From NCBI GenBank assembly GCA_028284705.1, contig JANQRE010000010.1:184301-248300 (forward strand): 64,000 nt of DNA, in the 5' to 3' direction. The notes beneath the pieces were generated by a model, which saw nothing but the letters and a program-made list of their open reading frames with translations, did not search any database and was not told the DNA's origin. The DNA is from Paracoccaceae bacterium. GTDB lineage: Bacteria; Pseudomonadota; Alphaproteobacteria; Rhodobacterales; Rhodobacteraceae. Position numbers and translations under genes: made by a program. Positions 1 to 8,906 of the stretch are shown here, piece by piece (within the stretch, counting starts at the first letter, position 1; every line of letters starts with the position of its first letter).

Positions 1-140
1 CGCCGGAGTGCGATGGCTCCGTCCATTTCGAGAGCGCCGATTTGAACATTGACTGGGGAATTGATCAGTCTCGGGCCATTGTCTCTGACAAGGATGCAAA
101 TGCTGTCGATTTTGCCAAGTTCGACTCGCCGTTTGACTGA
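1..140 (+). CDS. rfbC: dTDP-4-dehydrorhamnose 3,5-epimerase, C-terminal fragment
   Basis: Only the last 45 codons are inside the window (reading frame begins at base 3, stop TGA at 138-140). The readable tail contains PECDGSV, LNIDWGI and a DANA-like stretch ending in FDSPFD. This matches the C-terminal tail of RmlC/RfbC epimerases, where a Trp-Gly-Ile segment precedes the conserved SxKD region (here VSDKD). RfbC inverts C3 and C5 of dTDP-4-keto-6-deoxyglucose in dTDP-L-rhamnose synthesis. rfbB begins 9 bases downstream on the same strand and rfbD and rfbA follow, so the assignment rests on both tail sequence and context. The catalytic His/Asp region lies outside the window. Confidence 0.88.
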   Translation, partial: PECDGSVHFESADLNIDWGIDQSRAIVSDKDANAVDFAKFDSPFD

Positions 141-149
141 GGCGCTGAG

Positions 150-1184
150 ATGAAAATTCTTGTGACAGGCGGTGCGGGATTTATTGGGTCGGCGGTGGTG
201 CGTCAGGCCATTCGAGATGGCCATCAGGTCGTGAATGTCGATGCGCTGACTTATGCAGCATGTCTCGCCAATCTTGACCCAATTGCCAACGCGCCCGGAT
301 ACAGCTTTGAGAAGGCCGATATTTGTGACGCCGGTGAGATGGCGCGCATCTTTGCCGAGCATCAACCAGACGCTGTAATGCACCTCGCCGCAGAAAGCCA
401 TGTGGACCGCTCCATAGATGGACCCCAAGCGTTTTTGCAGACCAACGTCATGGGCACGTTCACGCTACTTCAAGCCGCACGTACATATTGGGATATTGCA
501 GGGCGCCCGAACGGATTTCGCTTCCACCACGTCTCTACCGACGAAGTCTACGGGACTTTGGGCGCGGATGGTCGGTTCAGCGAAACAACGCCCTACGCCC
601 CAAATAGTCCCTATTCTGCCTCAAAAGCGTCATCTGATCACCTTGTGCGCGCGTGGGGCGAAACTTACGACCTGCCGTTTGTGATCACAAATTGTTCCAA
701 CAACTATGGTCCGTATCATTTCCCTGAGAAACTAATCCCCGTTGTCATTCTCAATGCGCTCGCTGGAAAAGACATTCCGGTTTACGGCAAGGGTGAGAAT
801 GTACGCGACTGGCTTTACGTCGAAGATCATGCTGACGCACTTCTGACGGTTCTGCAAAGCGGGCAGAACTCGCGAACTTACAATGTCGGCGGCGAAAATG
901 AGGCAAGAAATATCGACATCGTGCGCATGATCTGCGGGCTGCTGGACGAACTCCGACCGAAAGCGGCACAATACGAAGATCAGATCACCTTTGTCGCGGA
1001 CCGCCCCGGTCACGATCTGCGCTATGCCATTGATCCAACCCGCATTCGGGAAGAACTGGGATGGCGACCCTCTGTGACTTTGGAGCAGGGCCTACGCAAG
1101 ACCGTCGAATGGTATCTCGCCAACGAAGACTGGTGGCGCCCTTTGCAGCGGATCGCCGAAGAACGTCGAGGAACGGGGGCATGA
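150..1184 (+). CDS. rfbB: dTDP-glucose 4,6-dehydratase
   Basis: A 344-residue short-chain dehydrogenase-like enzyme that converts dTDP-glucose to dTDP-4-keto-6-deoxyglucose, the second step of dTDP-L-rhamnose synthesis in the cytoplasm. The N-terminal NAD-binding motif TGGAGFIGS is at residues 6-14. The family's catalytic Thr-Asp-Glu is in STDEVYG (129-135), and the YxxxK pair is Y155/K159 in [22 protein letters not shown] is a further RmlB signature. Length is typical for the family. The stop overlaps the rfbD start by 4 bases (ATGA), so the two are translationally coupled. The first ATG was used; it lies 9 bases after the rfbC stop. Confidence 0.96.
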   Translation: MKILVTGGAGFIGSAVVRQAIRDGHQVVNVDALTYAACLANLDPIANAPGYSFEKADICDAGEMARIFAEHQPDAVMHLAAESHVDRSIDGPQAFLQTNVMGTFTLLQAARTYWDIAGRPNGFRFHHVSTDEVYGTLGADGRFSETTPYAPNSPYSASKASSDHLVRAWGETYDLPFVITNCSNNYGPYHFPEKLIPVVILNALAGKDIPVYGKGENVRDWLYVEDHADALLTVLQSGQNSRTYNVGGENEARNIDIVRMICGLLDELRPKAAQYEDQITFVADRPGHDLRYAIDPTRIREELGWRPSVTLEQGLRKTVEWYLANEDWWRPLQRIAEERRGTGA

Positions 1185-2032
1185 AAGTCGCCGTGTTTGG
1201 TCAAACCGGACAAGTGGCCACTGAGCTTCAACGTCGCGTTCCGCCCAACGTGCAAATAGAAGCTCTGGGCCGAGACAGGGTCGATTTCGCGAGGCCCGAT
1301 GACTTGGGAACCGCTGTGCGCGAACTGCATTGCGACGTGATCATAAATTCCGTGGCCTACACAGCGGTCGACAAGGCAGAGCAGGAGGAGGAACTGGCCA
1401 GCGTTGTGAACGGCGCCTCTGTCAAAGCTCTTGCGCGGGCCTGCGCGGATATCGGCAAGCCGTTGGTGCATATCTCCACCGATTATGTTTTCGACGGAAG
1501 CGGAGACGCGCCTTGGCGGCCCGATGACGACACCAATCCCCTTGGCGGCTATGGTCGCAGCAAGCTCTTGGGTGAGACCGGCATTGCAGAAGCTGAGGCA
1601 AATGCTGCTGTGCTTCGAACCTCCTGGGTGTTTTCGGCGCATGGCAGTAATTTTGTCAAAACCATGCTACGCCTTGGAGCTGAGCGCGACAGGTTGACGA
1701 TCGTGGCCGATCAGGTTGGTGGCCCAACCTCTGCGGCGTCGATTGCAGATGCTTGCCTGACATTGGCGCGCAACCTTTTTGAGGGTCGACCACCGGGGAC
1801 GTATCACTTCGCGGGAGCACCGGATGTCAGTTGGGCAGATTTTGCCCGTGAAATTTTCACCCAGTCAGGATTGGCCACCGAGGTCGTCGATATACCAAGT
1901 TCTGACTATCCGACGCCTGCCAAAAGACCGTTCAATTCGCGACTTGATTGTACTTCCATTTACGAAGAACACGGGATTTCCCGCCCCGATTGGCGGGCCG
2001 ATCTCAAGGACGTTTTACAGGAACTCATATGA
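1181..2032 (+). CDS. rfbD: dTDP-4-dehydrorhamnose reductase
   Basis: Encodes 283 residues. It reduces dTDP-4-keto-L-rhamnose to dTDP-L-rhamnose, the last step of the pathway. The start chosen is the ATG inside the ATGA overlap with rfbB. An upstream in-frame extension of 40 codons would lie entirely within rfbB and lacks the GxxGQ start of the fold. Visible motifs are the nucleotide-binding GQTGQVA (7-13), the family signature [10 protein letters not shown] (99-108), and Y124/K128 in YGRSK. Its stop overlaps the rfbA start by 4 bases. The gene order epimerase-dehydratase-reductase-thymidylyltransferase is a usual rml arrangement. Confidence 0.95.
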   Translation: MKVAVFGQTGQVATELQRRVPPNVQIEALGRDRVDFARPDDLGTAVRELHCDVIINSVAYTAVDKAEQEEELASVVNGASVKALARACADIGKPLVHISTDYVFDGSGDAPWRPDDDTNPLGGYGRSKLLGETGIAEAEANAAVLRTSWVFSAHGSNFVKTMLRLGAERDRLTIVADQVGGPTSAASIADACLTLARNLFEGRPPGTYHFAGAPDVSWADFAREIFTQSGLATEVVDIPSSDYPTPAKRPFNSRLDCTSIYEEHGISRPDWRADLKDVLQELI

Positions 2033-2901
2033 CACAGCGCAAGGGCATCATTCTGGCTGGTGGCTCCGGCACGCGGCTATATCCAATCACTCAGGGCATC
2101 TCCAAACAGTTGATGCCGATTTATGACAAACCGATGGTCTATTATCCCTTGAGTGTCCTGATGCTCACAGGCATTCGCGACATCGCTGTTATCACGACGC
2201 CCGAGGACCAAGATCAGTTTCAGCGCCTTTTGGGTGACGGCAGCCAATGGGGAATTTCACTGACCTTCATTGTGCAACCGCGCCCTGAGGGTCTGGCGCA
2301 GGCTTATCTGCTCGCTGAGAGATTCCTGGACGGCGCTTCAAGCGCTATGGTGCTTGGGGACAATATCTTCTTCGGTCACGGCCTTCCGGACCTTCTGAGC
2401 GCCGCCGACAGCGCATCTGAGGGCGGAACTGTGTTCGGGTATCGTGTCAATGATCCGGAGCGTTATGGCGTTGTCGAGATGGATGAGAGGGGCAATGTGG
2501 TTGATCTCATTGAAAAGCCCAAAGTGCCGCCAAGCAATCACGCGGTTACTGGCTTGTACTTTCTTGATGGTAGCGCACCGGAACGGGCGAGGACAATTGA
2601 TCCGTCGGCACGAGGCGAACTGGAGATCACGACGCTGTTGCAAACCTACCTGCGTGACGGAGCTCTAACGGTCCAGCGAATGGGCCGCGGCTTCGCTTGG
2701 CTTGATACCGGAACACATGGTAGTTTGCTTGACGCAGGGAACTTCGTGCGCACGTTACAGTCGCGACAGGGTATGCAAACCGGGTGTCCCGAAGAGATTG
2801 CCTACGAAAAGAGCTGGATCACGGCCGATCAACTTCGCCGCATCAGCGAACGCTACAAGAAGTCGACATACGGCAAGTATCTCTTATCGCTGATCGACTA
2901 A
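2029..2901 (+). CDS. rfbA: glucose-1-phosphate thymidylyltransferase
   Basis: Encodes 290 residues, the usual RmlA length. It couples dTTP to glucose-1-phosphate to give dTDP-glucose, the first committed step of dTDP-rhamnose synthesis. The N-terminal nucleotidyltransferase signature GGSGTRLYPIT runs from residue 11 to 21 and continues into SKQLMP. The sugar-binding region includes EKP (in LIEKPKVPPSN) and WLDTGTH. The start is the ATG in the ATGA overlap with rfbD; an upstream extension would lie within rfbD. The gene is the last of the rhamnose cluster and converges with the glycosyltransferase on the other strand, with a 4-base overlap of the two 3' ends. Confidence 0.96.
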   Translation: MTQRKGIILAGGSGTRLYPITQGISKQLMPIYDKPMVYYPLSVLMLTGIRDIAVITTPEDQDQFQRLLGDGSQWGISLTFIVQPRPEGLAQAYLLAERFLDGASSAMVLGDNIFFGHGLPDLLSAADSASEGGTVFGYRVNDPERYGVVEMDERGNVVDLIEKPKVPPSNHAVTGLYFLDGSAPERARTIDPSARGELEITTLLQTYLRDGALTVQRMGRGFAWLDTGTHGSLLDAGNFVRTLQSRQGMQTGCPEEIAYEKSWITADQLRRISERYKKSTYGKYLLSLID

Positions 2902-3872
2902 AACCGGTTGAGGGCTAGCGCCGCGAACAGTCCGATTTGCCCAAGAAAACCCTGTCGATAGATGCCCGGTTCGCGCATGATCTTGAGCCGTTCCAACAAT
3001 TGGGCGTCGCGACGCATCAAAACTGTATCCAGTGCCTCGCGGTTCGTTGCCGTCAACAAATGCCGGTTTTTTTCTAGTGCGGCTAGGTTTGCGGTATTCC
3101 AGTGTCGGTAGTCGCCGCGCACCATCCGCTTTAGTCGTTTGACTTTGGCGCGGGTGCTGTCGGCGCGACCGATCTGATTGGCGGAGTGCTGCCGATAGTG
3201 CATGCATGGGGCTTCATCAAAGAGGATGTGGCCACCCGCGCCAGAGATGATCTGGTAGAGCCACCAATCATGCACCTGAACATCAAACTCGGGAACAAGC
3301 GCTTTTTGCACTATCCGCAAGGCCGCATTGTTGAACACCATCGTGTTGCCGCCCGCGAAGTTCTGTCCGAGTGCGTGCAGGAAACCCAGCTCGACCGTCG
3401 GAAAACGCGATACGCTGATCGTCTCCAGATTTTCATCGCATTGTAGTGTGGAAGCACCATAGAGCGCAGGGGCCTCACCAACCTCGCTGAGCATCTCCGC
3501 TGCTCTTGACAACTTGTCGGGAAACCAGACGTCGTCCTGGTCAGAGAGCGCTGTGAATTCAGTTTCGGGGTCGACAAGGCGCAACGCGTTTAGAAAATTG
3601 ACCGCATAGCCACGACCTGGACCTTGCGAAACTTGTATCTCGACATTGGCCGCTGCCTGCTGAAAGGCGGCGACAATTGACAGAGTTGTATCAATTGAGC
3701 CGTCATCCGAAATAAGCACCTGGTCGGGTGGCAAATGCTGAAGCGCGATGCTTTCTAGCTGCTGCCGCAAATAGGTTGCGCCGTTGAAAGTGCACATTAC
3801 GACGGTGAATTTTGGTTTTTTCGCCAAATTTGATGGGGCCGAGCCAGACAATTCCACGTCTGAGTCTATCAT
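2898..3872 (-). CDS. family 2 glycosyltransferase (rhamnosyltransferase-like)
   Basis: A 324-residue GT-A-fold enzyme. FTVVMCTFNGATYLRQQLES opens the fold at about residue 23. ISDDGS, with its nucleotide-binding Asp pair, follows near residue 55, and a second acidic motif, LSDQDDVW, sits near residue 110. The latter is typical of bacterial rhamnosyl- and galactosyltransferases that take nucleotide-sugar donors. There is no membrane segment, so the enzyme is probably cytoplasmic or peripheral. Convergence with the dTDP-rhamnose genes suggests, but does not prove, that dTDP-rhamnose is its donor in O-antigen or exopolysaccharide assembly. No strong ribosome site precedes the ATG. The first Met was kept because the GT motif begins only 22 residues later. 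Confidence 0.85.
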   Translation of the reverse strand: MIDSDVELSGSAPSNLAKKPKFTVVMCTFNGATYLRQQLESIALQHLPPDQVLISDDGSIDTTLSIVAAFQQAAANVEIQVSQGPGRGYAVNFLNALRLVDPETEFTALSDQDDVWFPDKLSRAAEMLSEVGEAPALYGASTLQCDENLETISVSRFPTVELGFLHALGQNFAGGNTMVFNNAALRIVQKALVPEFDVQVHDWWLYQIISGAGGHILFDEAPCMHYRQHSANQIGRADSTRAKVKRLKRMVRGDYRHWNTANLAALEKNRHLLTATNREALDTVLMRRDAQLLERLKIMREPGIYRQGFLGQIGLFAALALNRF

Positions 3873-4401
3873 GTAGTTTACATTTTGGTTTTAACCGTGT
3901 GGACGATCAATGGAGGCGTGTCAATTTCTGGATCGGGGACATGAGCGCGGTTCGCCAACATCGGGGACATGGACACAGCGTCGATTTGATTCGGCTCCGC
4001 GCTCGAGAAATCGACGATATTTCGCTGAGGCGGTCGTTCGTAGTGCCACTGCGCCCATCAAACGAAATAATTGTTCCGGAGCGCGCAAAAAGCTCCGAGC
4101 AAATGTCCTAAAAGTCGAAGATTAAGCCCTGCTGTGTTCAAGACTCGACCGTATTTCTGACACGCTACCGTCGAAATCCAGGTTACTTGCCTGAACCATC
4201 CGCAGGCCATTGGGGCTTTATTCATTAGCTTTTTTGCGATCTGGCGAAGAACATCGTGACCGATTTTGGGCACGCGCTCCCAAAAGCCGTTAAAAGCTGG
4301 ATCACTTGATCAACAATTTGATTCAACGGCGGTCACGGAAATAAAGAATCCCGTAATTCTGGGGTGATCAAGGTCCCCTTCGCAAACGCGAGGTGGACCA
4401 A
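3873..4401. other. intergenic region without a convincing gene
   Basis: About 530 bases between the start of the glycosyltransferase and the RTX protein. No reading frame has a start, ribosome site and recognisable product. Two direct copies of the 11-mer TCGGGGACATG lie at about 3933 and 3960. A short stem (CGGAGC/GCTCCG) lies near 4078-4097. Promoters for the two divergent flanking genes must be here, but no clear -35/-10 pair can be named. The repeated 11-mer resembles end repeats of some transposons, yet no transposase remnant was found. Confidence 0.4.
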
Positions 4402-6714
4402 ATGCCAACGAATACAGAGATTGCCTTAACCTTGGGGCAAGGTTCCGAACCGTCTTCTGAGACGATATCAGAGAGCCATTTCGGAGGCGTATTCGTCGGC
4501 TATCGGGCACTCGAGCGATTTGAGGACTTCACAGCAGACATCTCAGGAAACGTGATCCGTTGGCCCGGCGGTCACGCGGCCGAAAGCACGCCATGGTATG
4601 GGCTGGAATTCGACAACCTGGTAGACCCAAACTCGAACAAAGCGGGCCTATCCGAAGTATTGAGTTCCTGCGCCGACAACGCCTGTGACTTGGCGATTGT
4701 GATCCCAACTTCCGACTACGCTTCAGATCCTGCGGCAGCATCGGCTGCCGTAACAGATTTTCTCCAGCGATTGTTTAATTTGGAATTGGGCCCGATCCCT
4801 GAAAAAGTGACGCTTGAGCTTGGAAACGAGTACTACGGCATCGGAGATTTCAAGAACAATCCGAGCAAATATGGTGAAGTCGCCAATAAGATGTTGGAGG
4901 CGATTGCCGCATTCGAAGAAGCCAACCCACATTTGGCAGATGTCCTAAATACGACCGTTCAATTTGGGCGCTCGGAGTGGGACAATGCAGAGATAATTTC
5001 AGAAATAAGCCCCGATGGTTTAGCCATTATCGATGCTCTGGTTTATCATCGCTTCTCGTGGTCGCTTGACGACGCGGACGCGTTTGAAGCGCATTACATC
5101 AACTCCTTCGACGCTTGGCTTGATGCTGGATTGGATCCGGATACGGAAATTTTTGTTTCGGAATGGAACATTGCATCCTGGACCAGAACCGAAGCATTGG
5201 CGCGGTTTCGCGAGAGCTATTTGGAAGAGTTTGGCATTGTTGCAACCATTACCGATACCGAAGTTGAAAACCGAACCAACACCAACTTTGAGAGGTTTTG
5301 GCAGACGGGTGTATTGGTCTCGCCGAGTGGTGAACATGTGGCGACAGAGTGGGGTCTTATCAATCGTGACTACGGTCTCGCCCAGGCATCAGGCATGCTG
5401 GAGATCTTTAATTCCTTACTGGCAACCGGTGCCGACGCCGCAACATTGTATGGGATCGATACGCAGCACTCTGGCCGCGTGTCGTTTGGCGAGACGACGT
5501 ATGTCGGCGGCGCCCTCCTGCAAATGATGTCACAAACTCTGGTTGGAGCGTCCCAGCTATCCATTGAACAGGAAAATACTAGAGACTTTACTCCCGACGT
5601 TTTTGTGTTTTCTGCCGACGGTCAACTCATCATTTATGTTAGCGCGGACCAATTCCTCGACGCCACACAAGGCTCACAGACGACGCTCAATCTCGCAAGT
5701 CTGGGATACGAAATTCAGAGTGTATCCGCGCGGACACTTACGTCGCAGCTCTCAGATAACTGGATGACTGAGAACGGAATTATTGACGTTGCGGGCATTG
5801 ATGAAACCCCGGAGTCGCGGCTCTATGAAACGCCGGTCATTTCTGATTTGATGGTGCAATTTTCTACGTCGGCGATTGAGCTGGAGTTTACTCAACAACA
5901 TCAGGTCATTGAGCTTGTAATTGATGCGGTACCGCTGCCTTCCGATGGGGAGAACCCAGGCGAAAGCACCAACTACATCGTCGGAACCGACGCCGCAGAT
6001 CATTTAATTGGAACCGATGGGCCGGATCACGTGATCGGAGATTTCGGGATTGACACGATTGAATCTGGTGCCGGTGACGACGAAATTTTTGCTGGCGGCC
6101 AGGGAGACCTGATTTTTGCGGGAAGCGGAAACGACTATGTCGATGCCGGACTGGGTCCTGACACTGCATATCTTGGGGACGGGGACGACTACTTTGTCGA
6201 TGGGAACCAAGACTCGAGCTTCGGAGCAAGCACTATCTTTGGCGGCGCTGGCAATGACGAAATTCATGCGAAGGGCGGGGATGATATTATTTTCGGTGGA
6301 TCGGGCAACGACACGATTTTCGCCGGAAACGGCAACGATAAGATCAACGCAGGCGGCGGTGTCAATTTGGTTTCAGGTGGCGACGGGTCGGATGAGTTTG
6401 AGTTTTCGACAGAGACAGGTTCGACCCACATCACTGACTTCCAAGTTGGTATCGATAAGGTGGCCCTTGGGGGTGTGCTGGAGTCTTTGGGCCTGAATTC
6501 AGATGCAGTGGAAATCCAAATTGAGTCGGTTGGGATGGTTCGATGTTTTGACGATCCGTTTTCGTCGGACGGCATCAAAGTGGGGGTTTACCAAGCTGGC
6601 GACGATGTCGTGATAAACCTTGAAGCGACAGGAGATCTTTTCCTCAACCGATCGGAGCTCATTCTCGAAAACGTTCAGGTTGAGCACATCTCACTGGATG
6701 AATTTCTATTTTGA
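4402..6714 (+). CDS. secreted RTX-repeat protein with glycoside-hydrolase-like domain
   Basis: Encodes 770 residues in two parts. Residues about 25-420 resemble clan GH-A TIM-barrel hydrolases. LELGNEYYG places a candidate acid/base Glu at 143 and IFVSEWN a candidate nucleophile Glu at 254, both at strand ends as in GH39, GH51 and GH79 enzymes. From about residue 520 to 670 there are glycine/aspartate nonapeptide repeats (GGAGNDEIH, GGSGNDTIF, GNGNDKINA) that bind calcium in RTX proteins. There is no N-terminal signal peptide, and the tail ends in hydrophobic LDEFLF, as expected for a type I secretion substrate. The ATG follows GAGG by 8 bases; a GTG 9 bases upstream is the alternative. It may act on extracellular polysaccharide; the substrate is unknown. 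Confidence 0.8.
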   Translation: MPTNTEIALTLGQGSEPSSETISESHFGGVFVGYRALERFEDFTADISGNVIRWPGGHAAESTPWYGLEFDNLVDPNSNKAGLSEVLSSCADNACDLAIVIPTSDYASDPAAASAAVTDFLQRLFNLELGPIPEKVTLELGNEYYGIGDFKNNPSKYGEVANKMLEAIAAFEEANPHLADVLNTTVQFGRSEWDNAEIISEISPDGLAIIDALVYHRFSWSLDDADAFEAHYINSFDAWLDAGLDPDTEIFVSEWNIASWTRTEALARFRESYLEEFGIVATITDTEVENRTNTNFERFWQTGVLVSPSGEHVATEWGLINRDYGLAQASGMLEIFNSLLATGADAATLYGIDTQHSGRVSFGETTYVGGALLQMMSQTLVGASQLSIEQENTRDFTPDVFVFSADGQLIIYVSADQFLDATQGSQTTLNLASLGYEIQSVSARTLTSQLSDNWMTENGIIDVAGIDETPESRLYETPVISDLMVQFSTSAIELEFTQQHQVIELVIDAVPLPSDGENPGESTNYIVGTDAADHLIGTDGPDHVIGDFGIDTIESGAGDDEIFAGGQGDLIFAGSGNDYVDAGLGPDTAYLGDGDDYFVDGNQDSSFGASTIFGGAGNDEIHAKGGDDIIFGGSGNDTIFAGNGNDKINAGGGVNLVSGGDGSDEFEFSTETGSTHITDFQVGIDKVALGGVLESLGLNSDAVEIQIESVGMVRCFDDPFSSDGIKVGVYQAGDDVVINLEATGDLFLNRSELILENVQVEHISLDEFLF

Positions 6715-6775
6715 GTTCTTGAGCTCCAAAAGCTATTTCGGAGTCGCAGTTCTGACGTTAGGCACGGTGTCCAGT

Positions 6776-6797
6776 CCCATTTCTATGGGCCGTTTTT
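6776..6797 (+). terminator. weak hairpin with T-run after the RTX gene
   Basis: A 5-base stem CCCAT/ATGGG with a 4-base loop is followed by CCGTTTTT. The position, 62 bases after the RTX stop, and the T-run fit intrinsic termination, but the stem is short and AT-containing. Treat as a candidate only. Confidence 0.3.
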
Positions 6798-6862
6798 GAG
6801 CAGTGTTTCTGGAATAGGCGGGCGCATGTTTAGGGCTTGATGAGACCGAACCCGCAGGTGAC

Positions 6863-7531
6863 CTAATCCGCCCTGATAAACTCCATTACCATTGGGAAGT
6901 CGTCGCCCGGGTTGCGTATTGTACTGTTGACCACACCGTCAACGAACTCCCCAAGCGGACCAAAAGTACATAATGCGTTTCGCACTTCGCCGGTGATGAA
7001 CCCCATAGACATCGATGTTCTCAAGCCTGATGCAGAGCAGGAATACTCCATAGTAATGTCCGCCACACCAGAGACGCTCGTCGATGGACGGCGGTCGATG
7101 TCGGTGGTGAAAATGGTGCCGTCGAGGCCTCCGCTGTCTTGACAGTTGTTGAGTGTATCTCCGGAAACCGACCATCGCCCGGTTGCGGGACGAACTTCGC
7201 CCTGAAGATTGACTGTGGTATCGTCCTCCGCGCCCGAAGGATCAAAAACGAGCATTCTGAAACTGTTGGCACTTGCCTCGTAGGAGCCACCGGCGTTGTA
7301 AGTGACTGTTGCGTCAAAATTCGCTCCTTGGCCCTCCAGTTTAAGCTGGGTCGCATCCAAAATCACGCCGCACAGTCCTTGCATCCAAGCGACAGGACCA
7401 CCTCGTGCCAGCGTCCAGTTCCCAACGACGCAAGGATCGACTTCGGTAGAGCCCATACAAGCATTGTCTTGTGCCGGTGCCGCATACGCGCATGTCAAAG
7501 GAAAAAGAGCAAGTAGCAGAAATCGTTTCAT
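6863..7531 (-). CDS. hypothetical exported protein
   Basis: Encodes 222 residues with a clear Sec signal peptide (MKRFLLLALFPLTCAYA, cleavage near Ala17-Ala20). The mature part has several cysteines (in NACMG, DPCVVG, GLCGV, NNCQD, YSCSAS, NALCTF), suggesting disulfides in the periplasm or outside. It is rich in beta-prone sequence and has repeated G-x-W and V-x-G patterns; no catalytic motif is recognised. The early segment VGNWTLARGG recalls beta-barrel lipocalin-like or META-type small exported proteins, but that is only an impression. Its start is about 190 bases from the next exported-protein gene, which runs the other way. Function unknown. Confidence 0.65.
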   Translation of the reverse strand: MKRFLLLALFPLTCAYAAPAQDNACMGSTEVDPCVVGNWTLARGGPVAWMQGLCGVILDATQLKLEGQGANFDATVTYNAGGSYEASANSFRMLVFDPSGAEDDTTVNLQGEVRPATGRWSVSGDTLNNCQDSGGLDGTIFTTDIDRRPSTSVSGVADITMEYSCSASGLRTSMSMGFITGEVRNALCTFGPLGEFVDGVVNSTIRNPGDDFPMVMEFIRAD

Positions 7532-7722
7532 AAAAGCGCCTTTTCGTGGTCAAGGTCACGTTCACAATGCCATGAACATCGAACGTTCTCAATTCGATCT
7601 GCGCGAGATCGCCGTTCGTCTCGACGGGCCAGCCGCCTTGGGCTACGCTGCAGATCAACGCGAACCAAGTCGTCGCGTTATCGCCGCCCGATGCACTCTT
7701 TCCATCGTGGTGAAAAAGACAG

Positions 7723-8280
7723 ATGCAAGCGGCGCATTTCCTTGTGTTCGATGCCTGCGTCATCGACAGGATTGGGAACGACGCTGTACGCCAATTGGGG
7801 AGACAACCGATTTCTGTTGCCAAGCTTATTGTCGCCTTGTGCGCCCTTTTCTTGAACGCACAACAGGCTATCGCGCAGATCATTGGCGATTGCGAAGGCA
7901 GTTCAGTCAATCACATCGTAAATGACCTGCATCCAGACGCCTTTGTGAGTTTTGCCAATGGCGCGATACGGGTCGCCGACGTGTATGTTGACGCCAATCT
8001 GGCCAGCAATGTCGTTGTTGTTGTGTTTCACCCGCGACGAAGCGACTTGCAGGGTGCCGGATACTTCGAAGCGTGCACCGTAATCTACAGTTCTCGCACT
8101 CGGTCGCCCTATTTCGGTCAGGTATTTCTGCGGAGAGCGACAGCCAACTACGATGCAAATGACGGTCTGACACTGTCTGTTCCGGTCCGGTACTACTACT
8201 CTGATCAAGATACCGAGACAGGAACCTTGTCACTGACGATCAATCAGAAACTCGGCACCGTTGTGCCGCGGGAGCAATGA
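7723..8280 (+). CDS. hypothetical exported protein
   Basis: Up to 185 residues. A hydrophobic segment KLIVALCALFLNAQQAIAQ near residues 34-52 looks like a signal peptide. The real start may therefore be later than the first ATG; a TTG at 7795 (LGRQPISVAK) would place the signal at the N-terminus. No clear ribosome site supports either start. The mature part contains two cysteines (GDCEGSS and EACTVIY) and many beta-prone stretches. It ends in a TGTLSLTINQ-like strand, consistent with an all-beta exported domain. No family recognised. It is divergent from another unrecognised exported protein, and both are rich in beta structure. Confidence 0.5.
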   Translation: MQAAHFLVFDACVIDRIGNDAVRQLGRQPISVAKLIVALCALFLNAQQAIAQIIGDCEGSSVNHIVNDLHPDAFVSFANGAIRVADVYVDANLASNVVVVVFHPRRSDLQGAGYFEACTVIYSSRTRSPYFGQVFLRRATANYDANDGLTLSVPVRYYYSDQDTETGTLSLTINQKLGTVVPREQ

Positions 8281-8422
8281 TACCAAACTACCGGACTTAA
8301 TCCTGTAACTTAACGCGTTTGAGTGTACTTGAACCTCTAATTTTCAGCGATTAGTTTCGTTAAGCCGTCGAAGGCGCGACGACGATGTTAACTCTCAAGG
8401 TCCGCTTCGGGCGGGAAACCCT

Positions 8423-8905
8423 TTATCCGCCATCCAAGGATCCATGGATTGCGAATTGCGCCAGGTCTGCTTCGCGCGACTCGATCGATCTGTATGCCTC
8501 GTTCACGCCGACATCGCTCAATTCTCGTGAGACTGCGAGCACGGTGTTGGGGGGCTGTTCGCTGCACAAGGCGATCATCTGTTGGATTTCTTCATGTGCA
8601 ACCGGGCGCGCCGCATCGGTGGAAGGCGCGCCGTAAACCGCGACAAAATGGGCGGCGAGAGCGTCCACCAGAGCGTCAATCTCAGACGGTTCGATCTTTG
8701 TGACCGCGACGAAGGTGACGCGTCCGAAGGTCTCGACCCCAAGCCAGCCATTGGTGAAGGCTTGGCGCGCTTTGCCCACCAGATCGGCCTCGGTGAAGTT
8801 GGAGAACTCGAACCCGCCGGAGATGCACCATTCACCGGTGCGCGCGGGCGAGCGGTAGACGTTCATATCGCTTTCATCGAAATGGATCGCACGGGCCAGC
8901 AGCAT
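8423..8905 (-). CDS. DUF6505 family protein of the formate dehydrogenase locus
   Basis: Encodes 160 residues with no signal peptide or membrane segment. The start ATG is preceded by GGAGGAGGA at good spacing. The N-terminus (LLARAIHFDESDMNVY, then a GEWCISGGFEF stretch) matches what I recall of DUF6505, a Rhodobacterales family found beside a lipoate-ligase-like gene. Several conserved-looking acidic residues, and FV.VTKIEPSEID, form an alpha/beta domain. It is the last gene of the minus-strand group DUF6494-Mrp-ligase-DUF6505, starting 1 base after the ligase stop. Biochemical function unknown; the context points to formate dehydrogenase assembly or use. Confidence 0.72.
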   Translation of the reverse strand: MLLARAIHFDESDMNVYRSPARTGEWCISGGFEFSNFTEADLVGKARQAFTNGWLGVETFGRVTFVAVTKIEPSEIDALVDALAAHFVAVYGAPSTDAARPVAHEEIQQMIALCSEQPPNTVLAVSRELSDVGVNEAYRSIESREADLAQFAIHGSLDGG

Positions 8906-8906
8906 C

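Noticed and set aside
7341..7925. Long open frames on both strands across the gap between the two exported-protein genes
   Set aside because: They overlap the signal-peptide-bearing genes, lack ribosome sites and have arginine-rich compositions typical of wrong-frame reading.
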